This document shows, one piece after another, positions 9,757-18,079 of a stretch of 64,000 nt of DNA. A program made the position numbers and the translations under genes. This DNA comes from Bog-473 sp963737745 (lineage in GTDB: Bacteria > Actinomycetota > Acidimicrobiia > Acidimicrobiales > RAAP-2): the NCBI GenBank assembly GCA_963737745.1, contig CAVTTR010000007.1, forward strand, positions 434,001 to 498,000. The letters run 5' to 3'. Each line of letters opens with the position of its first letter. Position 1 is the first letter of the stretch. The notes below the pieces were generated by a model that was not told the DNA's origin, ran no database searches, and saw only the letters and a program-made list of their open reading frames with translations.

Positions 9757-10638
9757 GTGCGTGTCGGGCTGGTGATCCTCCCATCCGATCGCTGGCGAGA
9801 AGCACGCCACCAGTGGGAATGGGCTGATGCCGTCGGGTTCACCACGGCGTGGACCTACGACCACATCCGATGGGGTGGTATGCCCGAAGGGCCTTGGCAC
9901 GCCGCCATTCCCGTGCTGGCGGCCGCGGCCGGGGTCACGCGCCGCATTCGGATCGGGACATTGGTGGCCACCCCGAATTTCCGCCATCCCGTCACGCTCG
10001 CCAGGGAAGCACTGACGCTCGACGATCTGAGCGAGGGACGTCTTGACCTGGGTCTCGGTCCAGGCAGCGAGGGTCCCGATGCCGCAGCGCTGGGTCAGGT
10101 TCCTTGGAGCGTGACGGAACGAATGGACAGATTCGAAGAGTTCCTCCAGACCCTGCGTCCCATAGTGCATGGAGCCGCGGCCGCCCGCACCACGATTACC
10201 GGCCGCTACTACTCATCGGTCGAGACACCCAGCACTCCCGGCGCCGTTCAGGATCCCTTTCCCCTCACCATCGCCGCCGGAGGGAGGCGCGGCCTGGAGC
10301 TCGCCGCCCTCCACGCCGAGCAGTGGGTGACGATCGGGCCCACCGGCGGATCTGCTGCGCGTACGGAGGAGACGATCCGGGCGGCCGTGCAGCGACAGTG
10401 TGCGTTGCTCGTGAGCGCATGTACAAAACGAGGCCGCGACCCGGCGACGCTGCGCAAGATCCTGCTGTGGACGCCGGCCGAAACCATCATCACCTCGGTC
10501 GACCAATTTGACGAACTCGCCGCGCCCTACGAAGAGCTTGGCTTCGACCAACTGGTACTGCACCATCCGCACCAAACCGGTCCGTACCGGGGCTCCTTGG
10601 CGGCCTTTGAACAGATCGCTGCGAAGGGCAACAGCTAG
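9757..10638 (+). CDS. LLM-class (F420-type) flavin-dependent oxidoreductase
   Basis: A luciferase-like TIM-barrel oxidoreductase of about 293 residues. Strands run from VRVGLVILPSDRW through WTYDHIRWGGM, RIRIGTLVATPNFRHP and GRLDLGLGPGSEGPD to the C-terminal YEELGFDQLVLHHPH. The GTG at 9757 gives the characteristic short N-terminus. Open sequence to 9643 upstream has no family similarity. In actinobacteria most such proteins use coenzyme F420H2, though FMN cannot be ruled out. It is convergent with the glycosylase gene. Confidence 0.85.
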   Translation: MRVGLVILPSDRWREARHQWEWADAVGFTTAWTYDHIRWGGMPEGPWHAAIPVLAAAAGVTRRIRIGTLVATPNFRHPVTLAREALTLDDLSEGRLDLGLGPGSEGPDAAALGQVPWSVTERMDRFEEFLQTLRPIVHGAAAARTTITGRYYSSVETPSTPGAVQDPFPLTIAAGGRRGLELAALHAEQWVTIGPTGGSAARTEETIRAAVQRQCALLVSACTKRGRDPATLRKILLWTPAETIITSVDQFDELAAPYEELGFDQLVLHHPHQTGPYRGSLAAFEQIAAKGNS

Positions 10639-10649
10639 GCCACCTCGAC

Positions 10650-11822
10650 TCAGAGCAACGCAGCAACGAGCGCTGACACCTCCGACGTCCGTTCGACAGG
10701 GTCCACGCGCTCGATGATCACGTCGTGACAATCGACCCACGACGCCGCTTCGACGAGCGCAGCGGCGACGCTTCGTGCGGCGCCTTTCGTCCGCAGCGAG
10801 ATCTGCTTGGCGACCAAGGCATGTCCACGCCGGCTCGGATCCACGAGCCCGACGAGCTTGTTACCGCCGAGCACGGGCATGGCGAAATATCCATATTGGC
10901 GTTTGTCCCGCGGGACGTAGGCCTCAAGACGATGGTGAAATCCGAAGACGCGTGCGGTGCGCGCTCTGTCCCACGTCAATGAGTCGAAGGGTGAGATCAG
11001 CACGTTCCGGCTCTTGACGCGGCGTCCGAGCACATCGAGGGCTCCAGGAGCGACGAACGCCGGCCGACCCCAGCTCTGGACCACCGCTGGTTCGAGCTCG
11101 GTGTCGCTCACGACACGCTGCACCAACTTCACCGGCAAGCCCATGTAGACGGCCATGTCCGTCGTCGTGGCCACGCCAAGCGCTCGGCCGGCGGCCTCGA
11201 CGAGATGGCGGCCGCACTCCTCGTCGCTGCGGTCGACTGCGGACAGGTCGGCCGGGATCGCTCGCTCGGTGAGGTCGTACACGCGCTGGAACCCGCGTCG
11301 TTCCCGACACGCCAATTCGCCCGTATCGAGCAGCCACTCGGCTGCGATCTTGATCTCCGACCAATCCCACCACGTCCCGCCCTTTTTGGCACCCCCGAGC
11401 TCACGCGCCGTCAGAGGTCCCTCCGCTCGCAGCCGCGTGAGCACGTTGGCACAGCTCGTTGCTGCGTCTTCGAGACGATGCCAACGCCGTCCCTTGGCGC
11501 GAAAGGCGCGGCGCCTGAATTCGTACGAAGGCCATGCTTCGAGAGGAAGCACGCAAGCCGCATGGGACCAATATTCGAAGGTGGTGCTGTGTGGTCCCCA
11601 GTAGGCCGCTTCGATCGAAGCCCGCGGCATTGCACCGTGCCGGGCATAGGCGACCAGTTCGTGCGACCGGGCTAATACCGAGATGGTGTCCAGCTGCACA
11701 CCGCCGAGACGATGCAACGTCGTCGCTGGGCCTCCGGCCGGCCGTGGCCCCAGGAGCCCTTGCGCCGACAGGATTACCCGGCGCGCCTCGTCGGCAGACA
11801 GGGTTACCAGCGATCCGGACAT
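10650..11822 (-). CDS. YcaQ/AlkZ-family winged-helix DNA glycosylase
   Basis: A 390-residue member of the HTH_42 (DUF1006) family, which includes Streptomyces AlkZ and E. coli YcaQ (AlkX), glycosylases that unhook DNA interstrand crosslinks. The catalytic element is GGVQLD at residues 41-46. The QxD form matches the YcaQ group rather than the QxQ of AlkZ. Winged-helix segments follow (GPLTARELGG, RRGFQRVYDLTER, QYGYFAMPVLGGNKLVGLVDP). It starts at ATG 11822, 6 nt after the MFS exporter stop, so exporter and repair enzyme are probably co-transcribed. That pairing would suit defence against a genotoxin (inference). Confidence 0.87.
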   Translation of the reverse strand: MSGSLVTLSADEARRVILSAQGLLGPRPAGGPATTLHRLGGVQLDTISVLARSHELVAYARHGAMPRASIEAAYWGPHSTTFEYWSHAACVLPLEAWPSYEFRRRAFRAKGRRWHRLEDAATSCANVLTRLRAEGPLTARELGGAKKGGTWWDWSEIKIAAEWLLDTGELACRERRGFQRVYDLTERAIPADLSAVDRSDEECGRHLVEAAGRALGVATTTDMAVYMGLPVKLVQRVVSDTELEPAVVQSWGRPAFVAPGALDVLGRRVKSRNVLISPFDSLTWDRARTARVFGFHHRLEAYVPRDKRQYGYFAMPVLGGNKLVGLVDPSRRGHALVAKQISLRTKGAARSVAAALVEAASWVDCHDVIIERVDPVERTSEVSALVAALL

Positions 11823-11828
11823 GGTGGC

Positions 11829-13076
11829 TCAACCTACCGGCAGAGCGCCGACGTCCTTCTGCTGCGCGTCAGACACGTGTGGCTCTCCTCGGAGGCGCTC
11901 CAAGCGGAGCCCGAGTGCCACGATTGCGGCCAGAATGCTGGCGGCACCCGCCGCAAACAATGCGCCACGGATGCCGAAAAGGGCCACCAACGGGGCGGAC
12001 ACGGCCATGCCGATGGAGACGGCACCGAACGTAAGCCCGGTGAAGATGGCACAGGCGCGTCCCGCAATGTGCTCCGGAGCACGCTGAAGCAGAAGCGCGC
12101 GCGTTCCCACCAGCTGTACACCGTCGCCGATACCGCCGATGCCATAGGCGGCAATAGCCACCCACATGCTCGGTGCCAGCGCGCCTCCGGCTACACCGAG
12201 CCCCAGCACCACCAAGCCGACGATGATCCCAGGGGCTAAAAGACGTGACGGAAGGCGGCCGGCGATGACGGTGCCCAGGGTCATGCCAGCGGTCCAAGCG
12301 GTAATAAGCAAGGCGTAGCCGGTGGCACCCCCGTGCAGTACCTTCTCCGCCAGAAACAACTCGGCCACCATGGTGACGCCCATAAAGGCGACAATGGCGG
12401 ACGCCACCAGGACCAGGAGCGCCATAGGGCGGTCACGCCGTAGATAACGAATGCCCGCGGCCACGCCGTCGTCGGCTCCGTGGGGCGCCATGGTGCGGCT
12501 TCGCCGAAGACCAAGGCTCGAGATACCGACACTGAACACGATCGACACCGCGGCATCGAGCGCGAGTGCGGTACTCGTGCCGCCGATGCTCCCCACCACC
12601 CCGGCCAACAACGGTCCGATGGCGGTGCCGCCCATGGTGGCGCCCTGGAGGCGGCTGGTGGCGCGCACCAAGGACACGTCGCCGGCCAGCTGAGGAATGG
12701 CCGCGGTCAGTCCGGGCTGCAGGATGCTGTCGGCCACGCCGAAGCACAGGACGAGGAGCACGGTTGCCGTCAGGGAGTGAGCCAAGGCGAGCCCGATGAG
12801 GGCGGCGGCCACGACGAGACCGGCGGCGGCCAACAGACGTCCCATTGGCAAGCGGTCGAGGAGGAGGCCCGAAACCGGTGCCAAAAGGACCACCGGTAGA
12901 CCGCCGGCCAGCAACACCATGGTCACGGCCAATGTCGAGTGCGTCTCCTGATACACGCGCAGTGACAGCGCGACGTAGGCCAAGCCGTTTCCTGCTGCCA
13001 CCATCAACTGGAGCGCGGTGGCAACGCGAAGGGGACGGCCGGGTCGTTGGCGTGTGTACATCGTGTCGGGTTGCAT
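11829..13076 (-). CDS. MFS transporter (MFS_3/EntS-like exporter)
   Basis: About 415 residues with about 12 predicted transmembrane helices. Starting with MQPDTMYTRQRPGRP, it has the loop 2-3 motif APVSGLLLDRLPMGRLL (motif A-like) and a matching loop in the second half (AGRLPSRLL). The family is mainly proton-driven drug or siderophore exporters. ATG at 13076 is chosen because helix 1 follows at once. An open frame continues upstream to 13349 but without hydrophobic or family-like sequence. It is followed by the YcaQ-type glycosylase gene 6 nt later. Confidence 0.85.
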   Translation of the reverse strand: MQPDTMYTRQRPGRPLRVATALQLMVAAGNGLAYVALSLRVYQETHSTLAVTMVLLAGGLPVVLLAPVSGLLLDRLPMGRLLAAAGLVVAAALIGLALAHSLTATVLLVLCFGVADSILQPGLTAAIPQLAGDVSLVRATSRLQGATMGGTAIGPLLAGVVGSIGGTSTALALDAAVSIVFSVGISSLGLRRSRTMAPHGADDGVAAGIRYLRRDRPMALLVLVASAIVAFMGVTMVAELFLAEKVLHGGATGYALLITAWTAGMTLGTVIAGRLPSRLLAPGIIVGLVVLGLGVAGGALAPSMWVAIAAYGIGGIGDGVQLVGTRALLLQRAPEHIAGRACAIFTGLTFGAVSIGMAVSAPLVALFGIRGALFAAGAASILAAIVALGLRLERLRGEPHVSDAQQKDVGALPVG

Positions 13077-13400
13077 GTTCAGCTCGTTTTTCAAAATTGC
13101 TCGGATGGGTGCATCTGTGACGGATGGAGGAGGGTCCCGATGGCGGGCGGGCGGCACGATGCATCGAGAGCCCACTGGGTTTCGAAGTGCGACACGCGCA
13201 GACGCGGCGAAGCCGGAGGACAGCAGGGGCGGTCGGCCACGAGCACCACGGGAGAGATTCGTCTGCGCTTGGCGCGCAGGAACTCTCAGAGGACGGGACT
13301 CAAAGTGACATCCGGCCAGGATACACGGCCCCACAACCGACTCGAGCAAGGTTGTGTGCCGTCGATGCAGGCGGCCTTCGTTTGACGTTACCGCCGCCTC
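13077..13400. other. 324-nt gene-free leader/promoter region of the MFS gene
   Basis: No convincing gene is present. On the minus strand a TATCCT hexamer (13342-13337) could be a -10 element, which would imply a leader of about 250 nt before the exporter start. A perfect hairpin CTGCGC-5 nt-GCGCAG lies at 13263-13279. No known riboswitch signature is recognised. The open frame through this stretch lacks family-like sequence. Confidence 0.3.
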
Positions 13401-14521
13401 TCAGGCGATCAAGCTCGATAGGGGTGTGTAGGGGAGCCCATGGGCTTCCGCGACCGGTTCGTACACCACGTGTCCTGCGACGACATTGACGCCCTCGGCC
13501 AGTGCGGGGTCGTCCCGGACGGCGTCCTTCCAGCCATGGGCGGCGATGCTCAGGGTGTACGGAAGTGTGGCGTTGGCCAGGGCGTGCGTCGAGGTGTGGG
13601 GGACAGCGCCGGGCATGTTGGCCACGCAGTAAAAAATGGAGCCGTGCACCTCGAAGGTGGGGTGTGAATGCGTGGTCGGACGGGTGGATTCGAAACAGCC
13701 CCCTTGGTCGACGGAGATATCCACCAGCACCGAGCCCACGCGCATCTGTTCGACCAATGCATCGGAGACCAGCCGCGGGCGCGGGCCCCCACGACGAGCA
13801 CGGCCCCGATCACGATGTCGGCGTCGATGCAGACCTCCTCGATGGCGTGCTCGGACGACGCCACCGTCTCCAGCGCACCACGGAAATGGTGGTCGACGTC
13901 GCGGAGACGGTCCAGGTTGCGATCCAGAATGAAAACATCAGAGTGCATGCCCACGGCGAGGGTGGCGGCGGCCACTCCGGAGACTCCCGCTCCGAGAATC
14001 ACGACCCTGGCCGCGCGCACCCCTGGGACACCGGCCACGAGCACACCGCGCCCCCCGCCTGGGCGCATGAGATGGTGCGCCCCCATAAGCGGCGCCATAC
14101 GGCCGGCCACCTCGCTCATCGGCGCTAACAACGGAAGGGAATTGTCGGGCAGGCGCACCGTCTCGTAGGCGATGGCCACGTTGCCCCCCGCCAGAAGGGC
14201 ATCGGTGCATTCGCGGGAGGCGGCAAGGTGCAGATAGGTGAACAGGGTCTGCCCGCGACGGGCCCCGAGCCGCTTGTACTCGGAGGGCACCGGTTCCTTG
14301 ACCTTGCAGACCAGGTCCGACTCGGCCCAGAGATCGTCGGCCTCGGCAATGATCTGCGCCCCGGTGCGACGAAACTCGTCGTCGGACATGGACGATCCGG
14401 CACCTGCCCCGGCCTCCACGTACACCGTATGACCGGCCGAGGTCAGCTCCCGAACACCGGCGGGCGTCATGGCCACCCGGTACTCGTCCTCTTTGACTTC
14501 CTTGGGAATTCCGATGATCAC
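13401..14521 (-). CDS. ald: Alanine dehydrogenase, one frameshift
   Basis: NAD-dependent interconversion of L-alanine with pyruvate and ammonia. The N-terminal MIIGIPKEVKEDEYRVAMTP is diagnostic. Further features are Lys in CKVKEP, His in YLHLA, NAD motif GAGVSGVAAATLAVG and the catalytic Asp in DISVDQGGCFES. The frame breaks at GGG 13777-13779 (minus strand CCC). Adding one base joins ARAPRLVSDALVEQMRVGSVLV and gives 373 residues, the family length. GTG at 14521 follows the aldehyde dehydrogenase stop (14525) with the ribosome site GAGGAGTGAAGG inside that stop region, so the two are translationally coupled. It probably recycles alanine made by the aminotransferase at 16.7 kb. Confidence 0.92.
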
Positions 14522-14524
14522 CCT

Positions 14525-15952
14525 TCACTCCTCAATGTTGCTCATCACATGCTTGACCCGGGTGTAGTCCTCGAAGCCGTACAAAGAGAGGTCCTTGCCG
14601 TAGCCGGAGCGCTTGAAACCGCCATGAGGCATCTCGGCCACGAGGGGGATGTGGGTGTTGATCCACACGCAGCCGTAGTCAAGGTCCCGCGCCATCCGCA
14701 TGGCGCGGCCGTGGTCGCGCGTCCACACCGAGGAAGCCAACCCGTACTCGACGCCATTGGCCCAGCGCAGCGCCTCACCCTCATCGCTGAATTTCTGCAC
14801 GGTGATCACCGGTCCGAATACCTCGGACTGCACCAATTCGTCGTCCTGGCGTAGTCCGGCCACGACGGTGGGCGCGAAGCAAAAACCCCGCTCCCCCACG
14901 GCCGTGCCACCCGTCACGACCGACGCGTGCGACGGCACTCGATCGACGAAGCCGCTTACCCGTTCAAGCTGGTTGGCATTGTTCAACGGCCCGAAGTCGG
15001 CGCCGTCCACCTCGGTGCCACCAACGACTGTGCCCTCGGCTTGTTCCACCAAGGCGGCAAGAAAGTCGTCATGCACTCGGGGACCAGCCAGGACGCGGGT
15101 GGCCGCAGTGCAATCCTGCCCGGCGTTGAAATAGCCCGCACCGGCAATCCCAGCCGCCGCCACCGAGAGATCAGCGTCATCGAAGACGATGACTGGTGCC
15201 TTACCCCCGAGTTCGAGGTGCACGCGTTTGAGAGTCGGAGCTGCGGTGGCGGCCACCTCCATGCCGGCGCGCACCGAGCCCGTGACGGAGACGAGGCCGG
15301 GGATCGGCGAAGCGACGAGGGCGCGGCCGGTGTCGCGGTCACCACAGACCACGTTGAAGACGCCGGGTGGGAGGAACTCCGCCATGATCTCGGCCATGAG
15401 CAGCGTCGTGACGGGCGTGGTGTCCGAGGGCTTCAGCACCATGGTGTTCCCAGCGGCCAACGCCGGTGCGAATTTCCAGATTGCCATCATGAAGGGGTAG
15501 TTCCACGGCGTGACGGCCCCGCACACACCGATCGGCTCCCGGCGCACGAAGGAGGTGTGGCCCGCCATGTACTCGGCCGCCGCGAGTCCTTGCAGGTGCC
15601 GCGCCGCTCCGGCAAAGAAACGGATCTGGTCCATGGCCGGTGGGAGCTCCTCATCCATCGTCAGCTGGAACGGCTTTCCCGTGTTCTCGCACTCCGCCGC
15701 GATGAGCTCCTCCCCGCGTGCCGCAATGGCATCGGCAATGCGGAACAGAGCGAGGCTCCGCTCGGACGGAGTCGTGCGGCGCCAGGAGGTGAAGGCCGCC
15801 GCGGCCACCAAGAGGGCGTGGTCGACGTCGGCCGCCCCCGACACGGGTGCTTCGGCGAAAGGCTCTCCCGTCGACGGATTGATGAGCGGGGCCATCGGGC
15901 CGTCTCGTACGTCGACGTAGGCCCCACCGATGAAGTTTTGCAACCTGCGCAC
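14525..15952 (-). CDS. Gamma-aminobutyraldehyde dehydrogenase-like aldehyde dehydrogenase
   Basis: A 475-residue NAD(P)-dependent aldehyde dehydrogenase. The Rossmann/oxyanion region is GAVTPWNYPFMMAIWKFAPALA, the general base Glu is in LELGGKAP and the nucleophile Cys is in NAGQDCTAATRV. The NAGQDCTAA form is typical of 4-aminobutyraldehyde (PatD/YdcW-type) dehydrogenases. GTG at 15952 has a GGGAG site 8 nt upstream. It is divergent from the Lrp-family regulator and coupled to ald. In context it should oxidise aminoaldehydes formed from putrescine or related amines to GABA-type amino acids. Confidence 0.9.
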   Translation of the reverse strand: MRRLQNFIGGAYVDVRDGPMAPLINPSTGEPFAEAPVSGAADVDHALLVAAAAFTSWRRTTPSERSLALFRIADAIAARGEELIAAECENTGKPFQLTMDEELPPAMDQIRFFAGAARHLQGLAAAEYMAGHTSFVRREPIGVCGAVTPWNYPFMMAIWKFAPALAAGNTMVLKPSDTTPVTTLLMAEIMAEFLPPGVFNVVCGDRDTGRALVASPIPGLVSVTGSVRAGMEVAATAAPTLKRVHLELGGKAPVIVFDDADLSVAAAGIAGAGYFNAGQDCTAATRVLAGPRVHDDFLAALVEQAEGTVVGGTEVDGADFGPLNNANQLERVSGFVDRVPSHASVVTGGTAVGERGFCFAPTVVAGLRQDDELVQSEVFGPVITVQKFSDEGEALRWANGVEYGLASSVWTRDHGRAMRMARDLDYGCVWINTHIPLVAEMPHGGFKRSGYGKDLSLYGFEDYTRVKHVMSNIEE

Positions 15953-16053
15953 CTTGGGCTCCCTTCCTCTTCTTCGTGGTCGGCTCGCCCCTGAAGAGTC
16001 TTAAAACCGGGGTTTCCCCGACAAGCGATTCCGCAATGAATCTAGTGGGAAAC

Positions 16054-16098
16054 GCCGAATTCTGCTTGAATGATAGTAGGATTGTGAAAGAATTCGGC
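16054..16098. promoter_or_regulatory. Perfect 10-bp inverted repeat, probable operator of the Lrp/aldehyde dehydrogenase promoters
   Basis: GCCGAATTCT (16054-16063) and AGAATTCGGC (16089-16098) form exact arms with a 25-bp spacer, centre to centre 35 bp, a little over three helical turns. It sits mid-way in the 197-bp divergent region between the aldehyde dehydrogenase and Lrp genes, in a stretch more AT-rich than its surroundings. Paired sites at near-integral helical spacing are what an Lrp-type oligomer would occupy. Binding is inferred. Confidence 0.55.
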
Positions 16099-16101
16099 AT
16101 T

Positions 16102-16122
16102 CGAGGGTTCTAGAAGCCCTCG
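16102..16122. promoter_or_regulatory. Second near-palindrome upstream of the Lrp gene
   Basis: CGAGGG and CCCTCG arms flank TTCTAGAA plus one extra base, making a 21-nt near-palindrome only 27 nt before the regulator start codon. It could be a second operator or a 5'-UTR hairpin. Confidence 0.4.
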
Positions 16123-16149
16123 GTTGAACCTTCAGAATGAGGAATCGCA

Positions 16150-16662
16150 ATGTCCGAAATGGACGAGTCGACGGAATCGAGCAATGCCGAGGATCAAGAC
16201 GGCTCAGGTAGCCCGACCTTCCTCGATGCGGCCAACCGGGCCATCATCGAAGCGCTGCAGCGCGACGGCCGCCAACCCTACGGCGCCATCGCCCAGGCCG
16301 TCGGGCTGTCCGAGGCCGCCGTGCGCCGACGCGTCCAACGCCTGCGCGAAACCGGAGTCATGGAGATAGTGGCCGTCACCGATCCACTCCAACTGGGTTT
16401 CACCCGCCAGGCCATGATCGGCATCACCGTCGAGGGAGATGTAAGGGTGGTGGCCGAGAAGCTGTCCGCCTTGGGCGAAGTGGACTACGTCGTCATGTGC
16501 GCCGGCTCCTTCGACATTCTGGCCGAGGTGGTGTGCGAGGACGACGATCGCCTGCTGCAGGTGCTCAACGATTCGGTGCGCTCCATACCCGGGGTACGCG
16601 GCACCGAGACCTTCCTTTATCTGAAGCTGGCCAAGCAAACGTATACATGGGGGACGCGGTGA
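16150..16662 (+). CDS. Lrp/AsnC-family transcriptional regulator
   Basis: A 170-residue DNA-binding regulator. An acidic 25-residue N-terminal extension precedes the AsnC helix-turn-helix (FLDAANRAIIEALQRDGR, then AIAQAVGLSEAAVRRRVQRL). A RAM effector-binding domain follows (IGITVEGDVRVVAEKLSAL, VVMCAGSFDILAEVVCEDD). GAGGAA lies before ATG 16150. It is divergent from the aldehyde dehydrogenase and 40 nt upstream of the aminotransferase, so it most likely controls this amine-degradation block in response to an amino acid or amine. Confidence 0.92.
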   Translation: MSEMDESTESSNAEDQDGSGSPTFLDAANRAIIEALQRDGRQPYGAIAQAVGLSEAAVRRRVQRLRETGVMEIVAVTDPLQLGFTRQAMIGITVEGDVRVVAEKLSALGEVDYVVMCAGSFDILAEVVCEDDDRLLQVLNDSVRSIPGVRGTETFLYLKLAKQTYTWGTR

Positions 16663-16702
16663 GATCGGATCTTGCCCGCGCCACCATCCGAGTGGAGGAC
16701 CA

Positions 16703-18079
16703 ATGAGCAGTAACCCCGAGAATTCTGATCTGAGCGAGCAGGCGCGTCGTCACCTGTGGATGCACTTCAGTCGAATGGGCGCGTATGAGACGCATGAAGT
16801 TCCGGTCATGGTGCGCGGCGAGGGCGCGTACGTCTGGGATCAGCACGGCAAGCGCTACCTGGACGGCCTCGCCGGCCTCTTCACATCCCAGCTGGGTCAC
16901 GGACGGACCGAGCTGGCCGAGGCCGGGGCCAAGCAGGCCAGCACCTTGGCCTACTTCCCCCTGTGGACATACGCCCACCCCCGCGCCATCGAGTTGGCGG
17001 AGCGGCTGGCCGGTTATGCCCCCGGTGATCTCAACCGCATCTTCTTCACCTCGGGTGGTTCCGAAGCGGTCGAGTCGGCGTGGAAGTTAGCGCGGCAGTA
17101 CTTCCGGATCACGGGCCAGCCCCAGCGCACCAAGGTCATCAGTCGCGACATCGCGTATCACGGCACCACAATGGGCGCCCTCTCCATCACCGGGATCCCG
17201 GCCCTCAAGACTCCGTTCGAACCACTGGTCGGTGGGGCGATCAAGGTCCCCAACACCAACTTCTATCGCGCTCCCATCTTTGCCGACGATGAGGAGGCCT
17301 TCGGCCGTTGGGCGGCCGACGAGATCGAGCGGGCGATCATCCGAGAGGGTGCCAACACCGTGGCGGCGGTCTATCTCGAGCCGGTCCAAAACGCAGGCGG
17401 CTGCTTCCCGCCCCCTCCCGGGTACTTCCAACGGGTGCGCGAGATTTGCGATCGCCACGGCGTTCTCCTGGTCTCCGATGAGGTGATCTGCGCCTTCGGA
17501 CGCCTGGGCTACTGGTTCGGAGCGGACCGCTACAAATATCAGCCCGACATCATCACGGTGGCCAAGGGTTTGACCTCCGGCTACGCCCCCTTGGGCGCCA
17601 TGATCGCATCGGACCGCCTGATGGAGCCCTTCCTCCAGCCCGGGGCGTCCTTCCTCCATGGGTTCACCTTCGCCGGTCACCCCGTGAGTTGCGCCGTGGC
17701 ATTGGCCAACCTCGACGTGTTCGAGGGCGAGAAGATCCTCGAGCACGTGCAGTCGACGGAAGCGACATTCCGTTCGGCCCTCGAAGGTCTCTATGACCTG
17801 CCGATCGTGGGCAACGTACGCGGTGCAGGGTTCTTCTACGGCATCGAGCTCGTCAAGGACAAGGCGACGCGGCTCTCGTTCAACGACGAGGAGTCCGAGC
17901 GCCTCCTGCGGGGCTATCTCTCGGGCGCCCTCTTCGAGGCGGGCCTCATTTGCCGGGCCGACGACCGGGGCGACCCGGTAGTGCAGCTTTCGCCGCCGCT
18001 GATCTGTGGTCAAGAGGAGATCGACTTCATGGTGGGGACCCTGCGCGAGGTGCTGACCGAGGCGTGGAGCCGGGTGTAG
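16703..18079 (+). CDS. Class III (omega) aminotransferase, putrescine/beta-alanine-pyruvate type
   Basis: A 458-residue PLP enzyme of fold type I. The PLP Lys is in VAKGLTSGYAPLGAM (about residue 288), with the upstream Asp in LLVSDEVICAFGR. TSGGSEAVESAWKLARQY is the cofactor phosphate loop and HGFTFAGHPVSCAVALAN follows the Lys. The pattern fits SpuC-like putrescine:pyruvate and beta-alanine:pyruvate aminotransferases. GGAGG precedes ATG 16703. The next gene starts inside its 3' end (16-nt overlap). Pyruvate as acceptor would yield alanine, which the nearby Ald could return to pyruvate (inference). Confidence 0.9.
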   Translation: MSSNPENSDLSEQARRHLWMHFSRMGAYETHEVPVMVRGEGAYVWDQHGKRYLDGLAGLFTSQLGHGRTELAEAGAKQASTLAYFPLWTYAHPRAIELAERLAGYAPGDLNRIFFTSGGSEAVESAWKLARQYFRITGQPQRTKVISRDIAYHGTTMGALSITGIPALKTPFEPLVGGAIKVPNTNFYRAPIFADDEEAFGRWAADEIERAIIREGANTVAAVYLEPVQNAGGCFPPPPGYFQRVREICDRHGVLLVSDEVICAFGRLGYWFGADRYKYQPDIITVAKGLTSGYAPLGAMIASDRLMEPFLQPGASFLHGFTFAGHPVSCAVALANLDVFEGEKILEHVQSTEATFRSALEGLYDLPIVGNVRGAGFFYGIELVKDKATRLSFNDEESERLLRGYLSGALFEAGLICRADDRGDPVVQLSPPLICGQEEIDFMVGTLREVLTEAWSRV

